64,000 nucleotides of DNA from Epiperipatus broadwayi (GCA_028023455.1 JAQFVV010012416.1:4011594-4075593), one strand, 5' to 3'. Counted from the stretch's first letter, positions 44,254 through 55,925 are shown. The notes: generated from the sequence alone by a model not told the origin. Numbers and translations are program-made.

Positions 44254-44777
44254 TCTTATAATTGAATATTTATAAATACAGTAATTAGATATATGTAAAA
44301 TAATAACTTAAAATTTTTTTATCCACTTAAGACTGCTTTTGTCTATCTTCATAGTCTTTGTCAACTAACACTTTGAAAAGCTAACCTTCCCATAATTCCA
44401 TGATCTTAACATTTGCTGCCTGTCTGCTAATTAAGTCTTATTTATATTTCTATATTAGCATAGCTTTCTTTATTTTCCTTTTGTTATTTTTTCAATTTGC
44501 AATGTTTTTATGTTATTACATAAAAATATTGCAAATTGGAAAAAATAACAAGAAAAGGAAAATAAAGAAAGCTATGCTAATATACAAATACAAACAATAT
44601 TTATTTAACAGACTAGCAGCAAATGTTAAGATCGCAGAATTGTGGAAAGCTTCCAAAGTGTTAGTTGACAAAGACTATGGGGATAATCGAAAGAGCTCCT
44701 AAGTGGATCAATTTTTTAAAGTTATTACTTTATATATATCTAATTACTGTATTTATAAATATTCAATTATAAGCTTA
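44254..44777. repeat. large near-perfect palindrome (arms about 260 bp)
   Basis: Mirrored around a 4-base centre at 44,514-44,517: CAATTTGCAATGTTTTTATG before it and CATAAAAATATTGCAAATTG after it. Further out TAGCATAGCTTTC/GAAAGCTATGCTA, CATTTGCTGC/GCAGCAAATG, GTCAACTAACACTTTG/AAAGTGTTAGTTGAC and CAGTAATTAGATATAT/ATATATCTAATTACTG pair. The frame at 44,400-44,702 lies across it and is not a gene. Confidence 0.85.
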
Positions 44778-44790
44778 TATATATATATAT

Positions 44791-44803
44791 ATGCAGATAG
44801 AAA

Positions 44804-44837
<34 letters not shown>

Positions 44838-44850
44838 TTTCTATCTGCAT
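44791..44850. repeat. perfect hairpin with AT-dinucleotide core
   Basis: ATGCAGATAGAAACCA followed by AT units, then TGGTTTCTATCTGCAT: 30 bp arms and no spacer. It lies only 14 bp after the larger palindrome. Confidence 0.85.
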
Positions 44851-45450
44851 TAACATACACATTTATAAAATCCCATTAGATATTTTGGAATGACCACCAT
44901 AAAAACATATCACATTACAGTGTATTTTCCTTTTTAAGAACATTGAATAATATTGTTTCACATTTTTATACAAGTCTGTTATAATGTAGGGAAAATATTA
45001 AAAGAATGTTTTTCTTAAACTCCTAATATAAGTGACAGTTATAAAAATACAATTAATAGGATATTAATACTGCTAAAAAGTATAAATATTACCCAAGTGA
45101 AAAGCAAATAATATAGAATTATTATTTCTCAAGGCTTTCTGTTATATACATCTTAATGATTCAAATCTGCAAATGTTTATTCTTCTATGAATCCGAAATG
45201 GTTTCTTTCTTCTTTATAACATAATGATAAGTGCACATTCAATGAAGTTCACCATAATTATAGCTATGGGCAACTTCACCAAAAGTACTCTGAGCAGTAG
45301 GTCATAAAGAAGAAAAAAGTCACTTCATTACACGTACAGACAAACATTTGAAAATTTGGGTGACAAATATAAATGAAGTGGAAAAAATCAATATTATATC
45401 TTATTGATTAAAGATTATTTATTTTACTTAGGATATATTTTAGATTTATA
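44851..45450. other. no recognised feature
   Basis: AT-rich sequence. Nothing supportable. Confidence 0.4.
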
Positions 45451-45452
45451 TA

Positions 45453-46272
45453 CACCTGGGTCTCATTTTATGCGGATTATTTTAATGCAATTTTGAAGTT
45501 ATATGATTCATGTTTCTTTTTAATATCTTTCATATTTCACTATATTTATTAGATATCAAGAAATTTAAATTATTAATAGCTTATTTTGACTTGAAATCCT
45601 TTTTTTTTCTTCAAAAATATAACGTTATATTAGCAGTTAATGGGAATATGGCTTGAAGCTATATTTAGAATAAATAACCTACTTATACTAATGAGTAAAT
45701 AATAATAATAGATTTATATTTACATATAAAAATATTGCAATAAATAGTCAAAAATTTTAAACTTTTAAAACGTATTTTGTTAATTATAACAGAAATAAAT
45801 AGATTTTTAAAATAAATAATAACGAAGATTTTATTGATTTTATAAACTGAAAATAATCTTTCTAATGATAATCTCTAATCTTTTTGTTTTGAGTACAATC
45901 TCATTTTTTAAATATAGAAACAAAAAACCATTAGCACACAGCTCAAGACTGAAAGTGGTGCTAGTTGTATGTCACATGACGAATGTGATTTCTTAACATT
46001 TCACAAACGCATCTTGTCAAATAGCCAAACAACTGCTAGTGATTAAAATATGTATGAAAAAATGTAAAATTAAATACTGTAGTTAATAAAAAAAGTAAAA
46101 AAAGTTTGTCTTGTATTTTTTTTTTTCAAATATTTGAATTTTTTTATTAGTCATATTTTATTTCCTTATTTTTTTAATGCAAATTTTAAAGTAATTTTTC
46201 CTTCTTGCTTTGCTTTTATGCAATTTCTGAAAATTACAATCCCTATCCCCATTTTTCAAGGTAAGTTAAGTC
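45453..46272 (-). mobile_element. TIR DNA transposon, copy 3 (one end truncated)
   Basis: Starts CACCTGGGTCTCATTTTATG after TA and runs inverted relative to the copy at 3590, sharing the AATATTTGAA, TAGTCATATTTTATT and TTTTCAAGGTAAGTTAA blocks. Near 46,272 the homology stops about 70 bp before the expected TIR. Confidence 0.75.
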
Positions 46273-46724
46273 TAGTGCCCTTCCAGACTTTTATTGATGA
46301 TACTTTTAATCACTTTTTTTCTTTTTCTTGTTCATTTCTTTCCTTGTATGTTTTTAAATTTTAAAAATTAAATTATTTAACCATTTAGAGATTTTAGAAG
46401 TTTAATATAATTCTGATTTGGTTCTGTGTATCACTCTGGAAAAGGAAATATTCCTGATCACTTCAGGGTTACCACAAACATATGGCTACTTCTTCCATCA
46501 TAGAGAGGTTAAATGCTACATGCTTGGCATGTATACAGTAATGTACAGAAATGGGTGTCTATATCATGCTTAGTTGGATTATTATTATCTAAGCCATAAA
46601 TTTGGAAAATTTTCATCATTCATTTCTTTAAATTTCAGCTAACTGTAACACATCATATTAGAATTACTTTTTTTTTATTTAAATATTTTTACAGATTATT
46701 ATTATATTAAAAAAATAGAAATAA
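46273..46724. other. no recognised feature
   Basis: AT-rich sequence without a gene. The frame at 46,134-46,364 overlaps the transposon end and is fortuitous. Confidence 0.35.
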
Positions 46725-46900
46725 AAAGATTATATCCATGTAAACAGAGATAACTTTTAGCTTTTGCTGTTGCCAAAAAACTATTAATTACTGCTAATAG
46801 ACAATCCCTGGGGTTAATTGACTTTTATCATTAACCTATAATAGATCTTTTAGAGTTCATTTCTATTTTTTATTACTTTATTTTAAATTGCAATATTCTT
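46725..46900 (-). repeat. dispersed repeat I, copy 2
   Basis: Reverse-complement match of 4880-5050 (TATATCCATGTAAACAGAGA, AATTACTGCTAATAG, TAACCTATAATAG). Confidence 0.6.
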
Positions 46901-47335
46901 CAATTCAAATAATCATAAATCCAAGCAGCCACTCTTTGTTTAAGCACTGCTCTTAACTTCTATTTTGCTGCCCTTTGACTGAAAACTCTATTTATATTCC
47001 TTTTTCATAATAACACAGAATATAAATCAAAAACAAATCCTCGTCCAAATGTCTTATTTTTTTAATTATATCATAATTAGAGCTATTTTTTCTGTTTTTT
47101 ATCAAAACATATTTGTATGTATCATCGTTAGATATTTCTAATTTTAACTTTCATAACACATTTCAAATTTACTCTCTTGTTTACAAATATAATTATTTGT
47201 ATAATTTTTAAGAAATATAGTTTTTAGAGAATTTTTATTACCACTATATGAAAAAAATAGTTTCATCACTAATAAACTTTGCTTTTATTACAATTGTTTT
47301 ATAATAATCATAATAATATTATATTACTATATTGT
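46901..47335. other. no recognised feature
   Basis: AT-rich, nothing supportable. Confidence 0.4.
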
Positions 47336-47492
47336 AAATGCAAGGGATTTGAACACAGACTTTCACGTACCCTTCTACTATCCACACTACCTCATACCAC
47401 TGCTACATGTGTGGGATCATGGGTATCAGTGATATGAGATAGTGTGGATAGTTGAAGGGTGATTGAAAGTCTGTGTTTAAATCTCCTACATT
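47336..47492. repeat. compact foldback element FB-J, copy 1
   Basis: The left end GGGATTTGAACACAGACTTT is mirrored at the right by AAAGTCTGTGTTTAAATCTC. CTATCCACACTA/TAGTGTGGATAG pair further in. The loop is about 30 bp. The same element lies at 58,764-58,921, and both are followed by TACAATTAAGCT. Confidence 0.8.
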
Positions 47493-47950
47493 TACAATTA
47501 AGCTCCAGATATATGAAGAATGCCTGTATTTGAAATATTAGTATTACTATATTTAAAACAAATATATGATTTATTTATTTCCCTTTCTTTTAACTACTGT
47601 AATGTAGATTTTCTTACTTTTAATATTTCAATTTATTTTAACATGAAAATGTAATCATAAATGTATTTGTTTCTAATATTTTAGTTATTAAAGTAACTGT
47701 TTTGTGTTTAAACAAATCTTTTTTTTTTTCAATAATGCACCCACTTTTACATATATAGCTTACTTATTTGTATTTGGTCAAACTAAACATTTGCTCTACT
47801 TTATGATTTTATATATGGGAAATCATACGTATGAAGATAATATATATCTATTAAAATATCAATTATTTTACATCAACAGTTTTAATTTCTACAGAAGTTA
47901 CTCAAAATTCTCAGCAAGCTATATGTTAACTAGTACAACTTGGTGAATAA
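47493..47950. other. no recognised feature
   Basis: AT-rich. The frame at 47,704-47,946 is aromatic and low-complexity, without a family. Confidence 0.35.
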
Positions 47951-47954
47951 ACAA

Positions 47955-49020
47955 AAAATTACAGAATGGTCGCACTTGTACTTTAACTTAGATAGTATAT
48001 AAGCATTTAGTTTAATGATGTGTTACAATTTAAAGTGTGAATTCTATTTAATTAATTAATTTCAGGATAATCATTAACCAATCAGAGGGAAAGACTGAGC
48101 TTCATATTTAACAGTTCCTGAATATGTGTAAATATCAATTGCAATAGCTCAAATGTAGATGAAATTTACATGGAAGTTAAACCATCAAACATCACATGAT
48201 CACCATTCTCTATGCTTACACAAGCTTTTTTTCACAGAGGCAAAACTCTTCTAACAGTAGAGCCACTCAATGAAAGCCAGAGTAATCAATGGATGCAAGA
48301 AGGTTTGTGCATAAAATCCCTGTCTAGATCCTAAGATTTAAATGCAATGACCCAAAGCTCCTCAATGATGAATGTCACAAGTTAAAAACTAGTCTGTGGA
48401 TATTGGATGCATAGGTACTAGATAGGGATTTTATGCACAAACTTTCCAGCATCCATTGATTACTCTGGCTTGCCCTGAGTGGTGCTACTAGATAGAGAGT
48501 TTTGCCTCCGTGTTATGTGGAAGTTACTGAAAACCACTAACAAGCTATATTTAATAGGATGATTCGACTTGTTCTTTAGCTTGGATTGTATATAAGCATT
48601 CAATTTATTGATGTGTTACAATTCAGAGCATAAATTCTATATATCAACATAATTTTAGAAAAATTTTAAGTTATTCTGAAATCACTCTAAGAGAAGGAAA
48701 GGTTGTGCCTTCTATCTAACAACCTCTGAATATATCAACAGTTAATAAATGTAAATTATGCTAATATGGAGAATTCATTTTCTGCATTGTGACACATCAA
48801 TAAATTAAATGCTTATATATGATCCAAGCTAAAATACAGGTGGGATTCATTCTGTATTTTTTTACTTTATTGGAGTTGTATTAGCTTATATATAGGTCAC
48901 TAGGGTTTTTCAGTAACTTCCTTTACAAATTTCATCTGCATTTGAGCTATCACAATTAATATTTTTAAACAGTTTCATGCTGCATTTGAGCTAAACACAA
49001 TTAATATTTTGATCAACAGT
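47955..49020. repeat. compound repeat FB-C with an FB-A element inside
   Basis: Three copies of a unit with TATATAAGCATT, TGATGTGT-ACAATT and ATTGCAATAGCTCAAATG-type blocks: two direct (about 47,960-48,175 and 48,545-48,775) and one inverted (about 48,785-48,975). An FB-A copy (48,185-48,525) is inserted between the direct units. AACCAATCAGAGG and CATATTTAAC near 48,077-48,110 look promoter-like but are only in one copy. Confidence 0.65.
48185..48525. repeat. foldback family FB-A, two-arm copy
   Basis: CATCACATGATCACCATTCT at the left, AGAGTAATCAATGGATGCAA, then a short interior, and the inverted CATCCATTGATTACTCTGGC at the right, closing with AGAGAGTTTTGCCTC. The hammerhead-like core near 48,365 has lost the C of CTGATGA and the G of GAAA. 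Confidence 0.85.
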
Positions 49021-50053
49021 TTTATGCATTTAACTGTAACTTAAAAAACAAAAATAGTAGTCAGTAATTATCAGATATTTCTTAACTGACTGGCTTTTGC
49101 TTTTATCAATAGGGATTGGAAATTCAAAGTTGGGTAGTGCAATCAAGCAAATAATTTTAAATTTTATTTTACTATTTAATCTAAAAGCTTTAAATTCAAA
49201 TCAACCTATTAGTTTGAATCCAAATCAATTTGCCTATTCAATTAAATAGATTTTATTTCAATTCAATATCTTTATATTTTAGTATCCTATTTTTATTGCG
49301 TGTAATCAGCTTATTTTTGTATCGGGAGATTTAAAAGATTTGCTATTATTAATAATGGTATTTTGTGGCATATCTAAACACTGTCTATAATATTTTTTCT
49401 GGTGTTTTGTTGTTGTTGTTGTTTTAATATTTTTATTTTGTATTTAACGTTAGATTTATGCTATTTAATGTACAGTAGTTGTGTTTTTTTTTTTTTTTTT
49501 TTAAAAATAAATCCATAATTGGTTCTTATGTGTTCGATTATTTCATATCTACTAAATTGTTAAATGATTTAGAAAAATTAAAAATTTATTTATACTTTTT
49601 TATATATACTCTAACCAAGGAGACTTTTGTAAAATAGTCTAGTTGATTAGAGCATCGCCTTAAATTCAATACTCATAAATCCTTATGCTAGATTGTCAGC
49701 AATATCTGAATAAAAGAGACCAATAATATTATCTGAAATTGTTGATTTGTATATTAACCTTGGAAAAGTGTAAATCAAGTTTGATTTTTTTTAAAAAAAA
49801 AAAAAAGAAAAAAACATTTAATAATTCAACTGAATGAAAGAAATAGTCTAATATATAAGTATAAAGTAAAATGTCTCTATCGCAAAGCCTCAGACAGATA
49901 TAAAATTATGACTGTTTCTAATTTTATCCATCATTTATATATATTAATTTAATCTTTATGACGAGTTTTTTTTTTAAAAAATCATATTATGTAATTTTTA
50001 TAATAACTACTCCATTTTTTAAAAGACTTGACTATTTTTAATCATTCCACTTT
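49021..50053. other. no recognised gene
   Basis: AT-rich with T and A runs. TAGTCTAGTTGATTAGAGCA near 49,637 resembles a tRNA box A, but no matching box B or fold follows. Confidence 0.35.
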
Positions 50054-50079
50054 TTAAGAAGATATAAAATTAATCTTAC

Positions 50080-50228
50080 CATTTTGCTGAAACACTATTA
50101 ATTCTCTTAATTCCTTTAACGCAGCAAGTTGATCGTGCTTAGAAATCCATTGATTAATAAGTACAATTTTTAATTCCAGTGAAAAATTCATCCAGATAAA
50201 AAATATTTGCTCAATTATAAAATTTCTT
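50080..50228 (-). CDS. candidate host exon, unidentified protein
   Basis: On the minus strand a T-rich stretch ending TTAATTAG (acceptor) precedes an open 149-base exon. This ends CAAAATG and is followed at once by GTAAGATT, a strong donor. Inside, MNFSLELKIVLINQWISKHD followed by QLAALKELRELIVFQQNG is amphipathic, balanced in composition and unlike the low-complexity fortuitous frames elsewhere. If ATG in MNFSLEL is the start, this would be the first coding exon; alternatively it is internal, in frame from the acceptor. No homologous repeat copy was noticed in the window. I do not recognise the protein, and no neighbouring exon could be found, so a chance open frame cannot be excluded. Confidence 0.35.
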
Positions 50229-50712
50229 CTAATTAACAGTACAATAATAAACTCCATAAAATTATACTATTTAAGTTTTATTAATTTTTCATTCCTATTT
50301 CTACCTCCCAATGAATAAAAATGTCATCTAGAATAACTAGCGAGTTAAAAAAAAATGTATTACTCTTTTCGGTGCAGTATTCATAATTTCTTTTCAGTCA
50401 AGAGTAAAATTGACATATCCTATTTTTCTATTTTAAATATAATTACTTATTAATGTTACGTCATTTAAAGCATTTTATTTTAATAAAAGTAAAAAAAAAA
50501 AATATTTTTTTTCCCCCATAAATTTTCAATTTAAAATAAAAATATTAAATAATGCCCTATCACCCCTTCAATAATTGGAGACTGGAATATATTTACCTTA
50601 CTACGCGTGTGTGCACACACATGTATGAATATATGTAATGATAATCTCCAATTTAACTTATTTAGATATCGAAGTTCGCATATATAAATATATAATATTG
50701 GAGAAATAAATT
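50229..50712. other. no recognised feature
   Basis: AT-rich sequence upstream (minus-strand sense) of the candidate exon. No TATA or Inr pair was recognised. Confidence 0.35.
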
Positions 50713-50830
50713 GTTTTTTTTTTTTCATATGTCATAGCATCGGCCGGGAGGCGAACCCGCAACAACCGTCTGCAACCAACTGCTTGCTTGCAAGGCGGCT
50801 GCGCTGACTTCTCGGCTAACAACACTTGAC
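50713..50830 (-). mobile_element. tRNA-derived SINE (Leu/Ser-like), copy 3
   Basis: On the minus strand TTAGCCGAGAAGTCAGCGC (box A side), CTTGCAAG, GGTTGTTGCGGGTTCGCCTC (box B side) and GACATATG plus A run. Imperfect flanks AAATAAATTGTT and AAAATAATTGTT may be the target duplication. CpGs are better kept than in the copies at 1141 and 6211. Confidence 0.8.
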
Positions 50831-51585
50831 AAAATAATTGTTTTGAACATTTATTGTTACATATATAGAAAGAGAGAGTAGTAAAAGCGATTATCCATAT
50901 ATATATATGTGTGTAATAAATAAACACTATTTTGAAAGAAAATATATAACAAATCAAATTAATCCATGCTCCACAACCTCACAAGTTATCCTAGTGAAAG
51001 ACAAATTAGTCTGACATCTCTCACTATATTTTTGTATATGTTTTAAATAACTTCATATCATTACATGAACTAGAGTACAAATACCCAATTTTACTTATCA
51101 ATTATAAAAAATAATGTGTATGTTAACAGGTTGCTTTTAAAGCTTAAATATACGTGCATAGTACTAAATATTTCTAACAAACATTATAACTATCTCACAA
51201 TGGATGGAGATGATTTCTGTCCACATTAGAAATCTGAAAAATATTTTATATTTCATTTTAAAGAAATTATACTGATTAAACCTTACACTTGGAGAAAATA
51301 TGTTACCAATTATTCAAAGCATTCTTGATTTTTACCTCACAATCTCACAGGTAAAAATATAATAAAAAGTTACATTATTGAGCTTTCTCATTAGATATAA
51401 ACATGTTAATGCAGTTAAACACCTATCATTATCAGCACTCTCATTTTATGCTATGGATTCAGATCACAATATTGATTTCTCTAATACCAGTATCTTATTC
51501 AGGTGTGTCATTTTCTACCAATGTAACATCAGAGAAGCCATTGAGCTACTAACAAGACCAAATTGTATCAACAAACATGATGATA
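50831..51585. other. no recognised gene
   Basis: AT-rich. The frame at 51,378-51,662 runs into the following FB-A element and is fortuitous. Confidence 0.35.
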
Positions 51586-51589
51586 TATG

Positions 51590-51940
51590 CAATTTTCATT
51601 CTAAAACAGGAAAAACACCCTATACAGTAGTACCACTCAATGCAAGCAAGAGTAATCAATGAATGCTGAAGACTTAGGCATAAAATCCCTATCTAGTGCC
51701 TACTCATCCAATATCCCCAGAATAGTTTCTAGCTGTGGCTTTCATCAGTGTGGAGCCCTTGGATCTGAGAGCACTGCACCTAGGCACTAGATAAGGATTT
51801 TATGCACAAGCCTTCTGGCATCCATTGATTACTCTGTCTTGCACTGAATGGCACTACTGTATGGAGAGTTTTGCCTGTTTTAATAAGTTTTGAGCAAGCA
51901 TAAGAAATGGTGATCATATGATGTTTAGTGGTTTAATTTT
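51590..51940. repeat. foldback family FB-A, two-arm copy
   Basis: Left arm with AGTAGTACCACTCAATGCAA and ATAAAATCCCTATCTAGTGC. Right arm with GCACTAGATAAGGATTTTAT, ATCCATTGATTACTCTG and ATGGAGAGTTTTGCCTG, ending ATGGTGATCATATGATG. The left half carries a well-kept hammerhead-like core on the minus strand. Confidence 0.85.
51726..51748 (-). ncRNA. hammerhead-ribozyme-like core in FB-A
   Basis: Minus strand: CTGATGA, AAGC-CACA-GCTA, GAAA. Both boxes are intact, and three inner stem II pairs form. It is the same design as at 2236. Stems I and III are not assigned. Confidence 0.35.
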
Positions 51941-52879
51941 CCTTTTACTTAGAACAATTTTTTTAAAAACCATTATTCCGAAGATTTTCTGACATTTTAT
52001 TTTTCAATTTTGTATAGGTGTTTTTTCTATTGATGGAACTTTAACAATGTTATGAATAGTGCTACAGTTTCTATTCATCACCCAGTTGATGGCTGTGATC
52101 AAGTCAAAATGTTAATATATTTATAATCAAAATCATACACAGATGTCTCACAAAATATATCATTTGTATCTGGTAATCCATGAAAATCTCTCAATATATA
52201 TATAATATATATAAGCATTTGTTATATATATATATATGTTTACTATAGTCTTTATATATGTAAAATAATCTGTGTTTTATATATATATGTTGAAAAGTGC
52301 TGTACATTTACAATTCAATAAACAATACATACTTTATTCTAATCAAAGTTTATAAGCAAAATGGGATTATTGCATGTGATGTATAATGCAGTGAAAGGAA
52401 TGTATAACAAAATGTAGCAGATGTTGTGGCTCCATTAAATATATTATTTTTTACATATCTTATAAAACATCAGAAAAATTTATGGAACTCATAATATGCC
52501 AGATGTTTATTTATATCAGTGTAGAGCAATTTTTGATATATGTCATAGAACATAGAACATTTCACTTAGATTCTAGATTTTCTTTGTAAATACATGATTA
52601 TTTACTAAATAGCAATTAACTATATCAAATTTTCTCAGTGGTCACAAATTATTTAATATTTTTATGCAAGAATATTTTTTGAATTTAACTAACAAGAATA
52701 GACTTTTGAAAAAATACTTATATTATTGGTTGTAATATATTAAATAATAATATATATATATATTTTTTTACATTTTATCTGTGATAATATTTTGTGTTTT
52801 TTTTATACATATTGTTTCATATTTTAGCTGTTATATTTTAAGCTTCTCATTTGGAGTTTATATTACTGTATTATAATAT
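51941..52879. repeat. AT-rich sequence with AT-dinucleotide blocks
   Basis: AT repeats near 52,196-52,237, 52,279-52,288 and 52,750-52,762. No gene recognised. Confidence 0.5.
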
Positions 52880-53060
52880 ATATTAAGGCTATAATCTTAA
52901 GACTATGCATCTAAACTGTGACAGTAGGTACCTCTGCAAATCTAAACACAAGTTTAATGACTTTAAAAGATAAGAGTGGCCACTCTCATATTCGACCTAA
53001 TTTCTAAATATATAGGTGAATCTAAAGCTTTTTGATTTAAGAGCATGAAGCTATTAACTA
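52880..53060 (+). repeat. family FB-D, copy 3
   Basis: AAGGCTATAATCTTAAGACT, GACAGTAGGTACCTCTGCAA, AACACAAGTTTAATGACTTT, AAAAGATAAGAGTGGCC and ACCTAATTTCTAAATATATA in order, matching 53,225 and 29,752. Confidence 0.75.
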
Positions 53061-53224
53061 CTTCACTGATTAAGTCCACAATTTCTATACAAACTAACTT
53101 ATGCAAAATCTTTTGATTTACAATGAGTCAGTATAAAATTCTTATAATTAGAAATCTTTTAAAACAATTTAAAGTTATAATTAATAATTTGTAATGTGCA
53201 TACTCATTACACAAGTAATATATA

Positions 53225-53405
53225 TGATGGCTAAACATTAAGACTATGTGTCTAAAATGTGACAGTAGGGACCTCTACAAATCCAAACACAATATTAACA
53301 ACTTTAAAAGACAAGAGCAGCCACTCTTATCTTCAACCTAATTTCTAAATATATAGGTGAATCTAAAGCAATTTGATTTGATAGTGTGATGTATTTGCTG
53401 TTTAA
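53225..53405 (+). repeat. family FB-D, copy 4
   Basis: Direct repeat of the unit at 52,880, about 345 bp further on, with the same ordered blocks GACAGTAGGGACCTCTACAA, AAAAGACAAGAGCAGCC and ATATAGGTGAATCTAAAGC. Confidence 0.75.
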
Positions 53406-54085
53406 TGAATAAATTAATAAGTAAATACATCATTATTATTGTTGTTAAATGCTGTCCAATTGAAATTGACTGAAGTTACATAAATAAATTTCCCCCAAGT
53501 GATTTATCACCTATTTTATTTTTTAGGTAGTCCAAAATATATTTATTATTATCGCAATTGAAGTTTAACTACCTTATATGGTTATACTCTTCATTTTTAC
53601 TACCTAGCTTTCCAAGCATTTTACATTTTTTTAATGAATTAGTTTATTTCATTTTATGATCAACATATCATTAATTTTTTTTTATATTTCAAGTAAAATT
53701 TCAGGTCTAATCTAATCAAAAATATATTAATTTATTTTTCTTGCTGCTTATGAAATTCTCTTTAAAAACATCAATACTTTTTCTACATTTTTTTCTCAGT
53801 GACCAACTTTTACATCCATAGTTTCATAGGTCACATTATAATTTGTACAATTATGATTTTAATTTCTAAAGATATGCCCAGTGCTAATTCCTTTGTACAA
53901 ATCCTTTGTCACTGAAAAATAATCAGGGACAAAAATTATCAAACATATCTATAGCTTCATGATTAATTTCATCTTTTCATTTTTTTAAACTTTTCTAACT
54001 AAAATCTAGAGTATTGTGTATAATTTTATTTTGATCCTGAATATAATTTCTATAATCTTTTTTTAAAATTTACAATTATTATACT
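53406..54085. other. no recognised feature
   Basis: AT-rich, nothing supportable. Confidence 0.4.
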
Positions 54086-54087
54086 TG

Positions 54088-54605
54088 CAATTAGATGGGA
54101 TTTGAACACAGACTTTCAAGCTCCCTTTAATTATCCACTCCATCTTATACAACGAATACACATGACCACATACATGTAAAAAGATAAATTATATACCTTC
54201 AATATAGTACTTTATGCAGAACCAGCACACATCAGACAGTCTAGATTATCATCTCCCACATACGTATATATATATATATAATCAGTGCTCAATTTATATT
54301 AAGATAGCAAATCTTCAAACTTTAATGAACAGGCTTTATTTTTCTCCATCCTCTAAAATCTTCAGCCATTGAAGTCTGTCGATTAAAGTTTAAAGATTTG
54401 TTATCTTAATATAAACTGAGCACTGATTATATGTATGTGGGAGATGATGATCTGGACCAACTCATGAGTGCTGGTTTAACATGAAATACGTATATTGGAG
54501 ATTATTTATCTTTTTCACATGTATGTTGTCACATGTATCGGTTGTATAAGATGGAATCGATACTAAAGTGAGATTGAAAGTCTGGTTCAAATTTCCTCTA
54601 ATTAC
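54088..54605. repeat. full-length foldback FB-J (arms about 240 bp)
   Basis: Left end TGCAATTAGATGGGATTTGA and GAACACAGACTTTCAAGC; right end GATTGAAAGTCTGGTTC and TCTAATTACATTT. Internally CACATGACCACATACATGTA, CAGTGCTCAATTTATATTAA, GATAGCAAATCTTCAAACTT and their inverted forms pair. The loop is about 20-40 bp near 54,350. Possible flanking duplication AATTATAC is imperfectly placed. Confidence 0.8.
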
Positions 54606-54638
54606 ATTTAAATAATTATACTTTATGTTAGTATTATG

Positions 54639-54809
54639 TTTACTGAGGCTATAACCTCGATAATATGCGTATAAAATGCGATAGTAGGGACCTCTACAGG
54701 TGTTTTAACCACAAGCTTACGCAGAGCGTAAGCTTGTGGTTAAAACACCTGTAGAGGTCCCTACTATCGCATTTTATACGCATATTATCGAGGTTATAGC
54801 CTCAGTAAA
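54639..54809. repeat. perfect palindrome, 84 bp arms with 3 base spacer
   Basis: Left arm 54,639-54,722 and right arm 54,726-54,809 are exact reverse complements over all 84 bases; the spacer is AGA. The arm carries FB-D blocks (ACTGAGGCTATAACCTCG, AAATGCGATAGTAGGGACCT, CCACAAGCTTACGC) and keeps CpG sites. It is a newly made or gene-conversion-maintained foldback. Confidence 0.95.
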
Positions 54810-55660
54810 TATTACTTACGTAATCAATGTGCGTTTAATAAATTTATAATTACAACTTTAAGTTAGTATTATGTGTAATTTTAATTCTTTTTTAATCTAT
54901 ATAACGAAATGGAAAGGTGAATAAAAGTTATTAAACTGTTTATAAGATAAACAAAATTTATATGTATTATATATTAAAATTAATTATTCTATTGGTATAA
55001 TATTAATGGATGGTAAAATACACAAACAATTTATTTTTTACAGCTTTCATTCAGCGAAACAGGTGGTAACTAAACAGCTGTGTTGGAAATAAAGATTAAT
55101 ACATAAGCAATAATGGGGAAAAATTAAAAAATTACTACATATATATTATATTTTTAAAACTCATAATTCCACTTCAAAAAAAAAGTTATGAAAGTGATCG
55201 AAAAAGGACAAATGATCTCAAGATGCATTTCTAGATAAAGCAGCACCCTTCAAAGCTAACGCATCACTTTCATCTGCACCAATCACTTTAAAATATTTTT
55301 TATTTATTTATTAGTAGTAATCATATGTCATTTGAATACTAGAAATAATAGGTGGTAACTTTGTTGGGAGGAATATTTAGCTCTCAAGTCCATCGTTCTA
55401 ACCCAAGACGCAGACTTTAAATTTCATACAGATTATTAATCTAACTTTATTCTCTTTTGTTTATACATATATAATATCTTAGATATACTTAAAATAATTA
55501 TTTACTTCTTAAACTACAAACAAATAAGTAAAAACATTAGTAAAGGGCAAATGTCACTCAAGATGCAATTCTCATTAAATTATTATTCTTTAGTTTAATT
55601 ATCATAACAATTCCAAAAGACACATTAATCCTAAGGGGATGAATGAGACTTCAGTGAATA
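54810..55660. other. no recognised gene
   Basis: AT-rich. AGGTGGTAACT occurs twice (about 55,059 and 55,350) without further structure. Confidence 0.35.
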
Positions 55661-55664
55661 TTAA

Positions 55665-55925
55665 TAATTTGTATTAGCCATTCATTAGACTAGAGATTAT
55701 CCACTTAATAAATAATATTTCTATAAGGTAAGTTTCCCTATGCCACTTTTTCCCTATGCCACTCTCATACAAGGTTGGGATAGGTTTCTATTTGCTTTTA
55801 ACATTTTGTAAAGATATGTATCATAAACATATGACCAAAGACATGTGAAAGAGATGTATGATCCCAAAGATGCACATTTCATGCTGAACCAGAACTCACT
55901 AGTTGGTTCACAATCTCTTGCTCAT
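55665..55925. repeat. dispersed repeat G copy 2 and FB-J fragment
   Basis: 55,665-55,800 matches 21,510-21,660 (TTAGCCATTCATTAGACTAG, AATAATATTTCT, ACAAGGTTGGGATAGG). 55,815-55,925 holds FB-J blocks GACATGTGAAA and TTTCATGCTGAACCAGAACT. Confidence 0.5.

Noticed and set aside
44400-44702. 100-codon ORF with transmembrane-like N-terminal half
   Set aside because: The frame spans the centre of a 260 bp-arm palindrome, so the sequence is explained by that structure.
49637-49700. tRNA-like box A near 49.64 kb
   Set aside because: No matching box B, no acceptor stem and no target duplication.
50658-50957. 99-codon minus-strand ORF
   Set aside because: Its recognisable part is again the SINE translated; the rest is low complexity.
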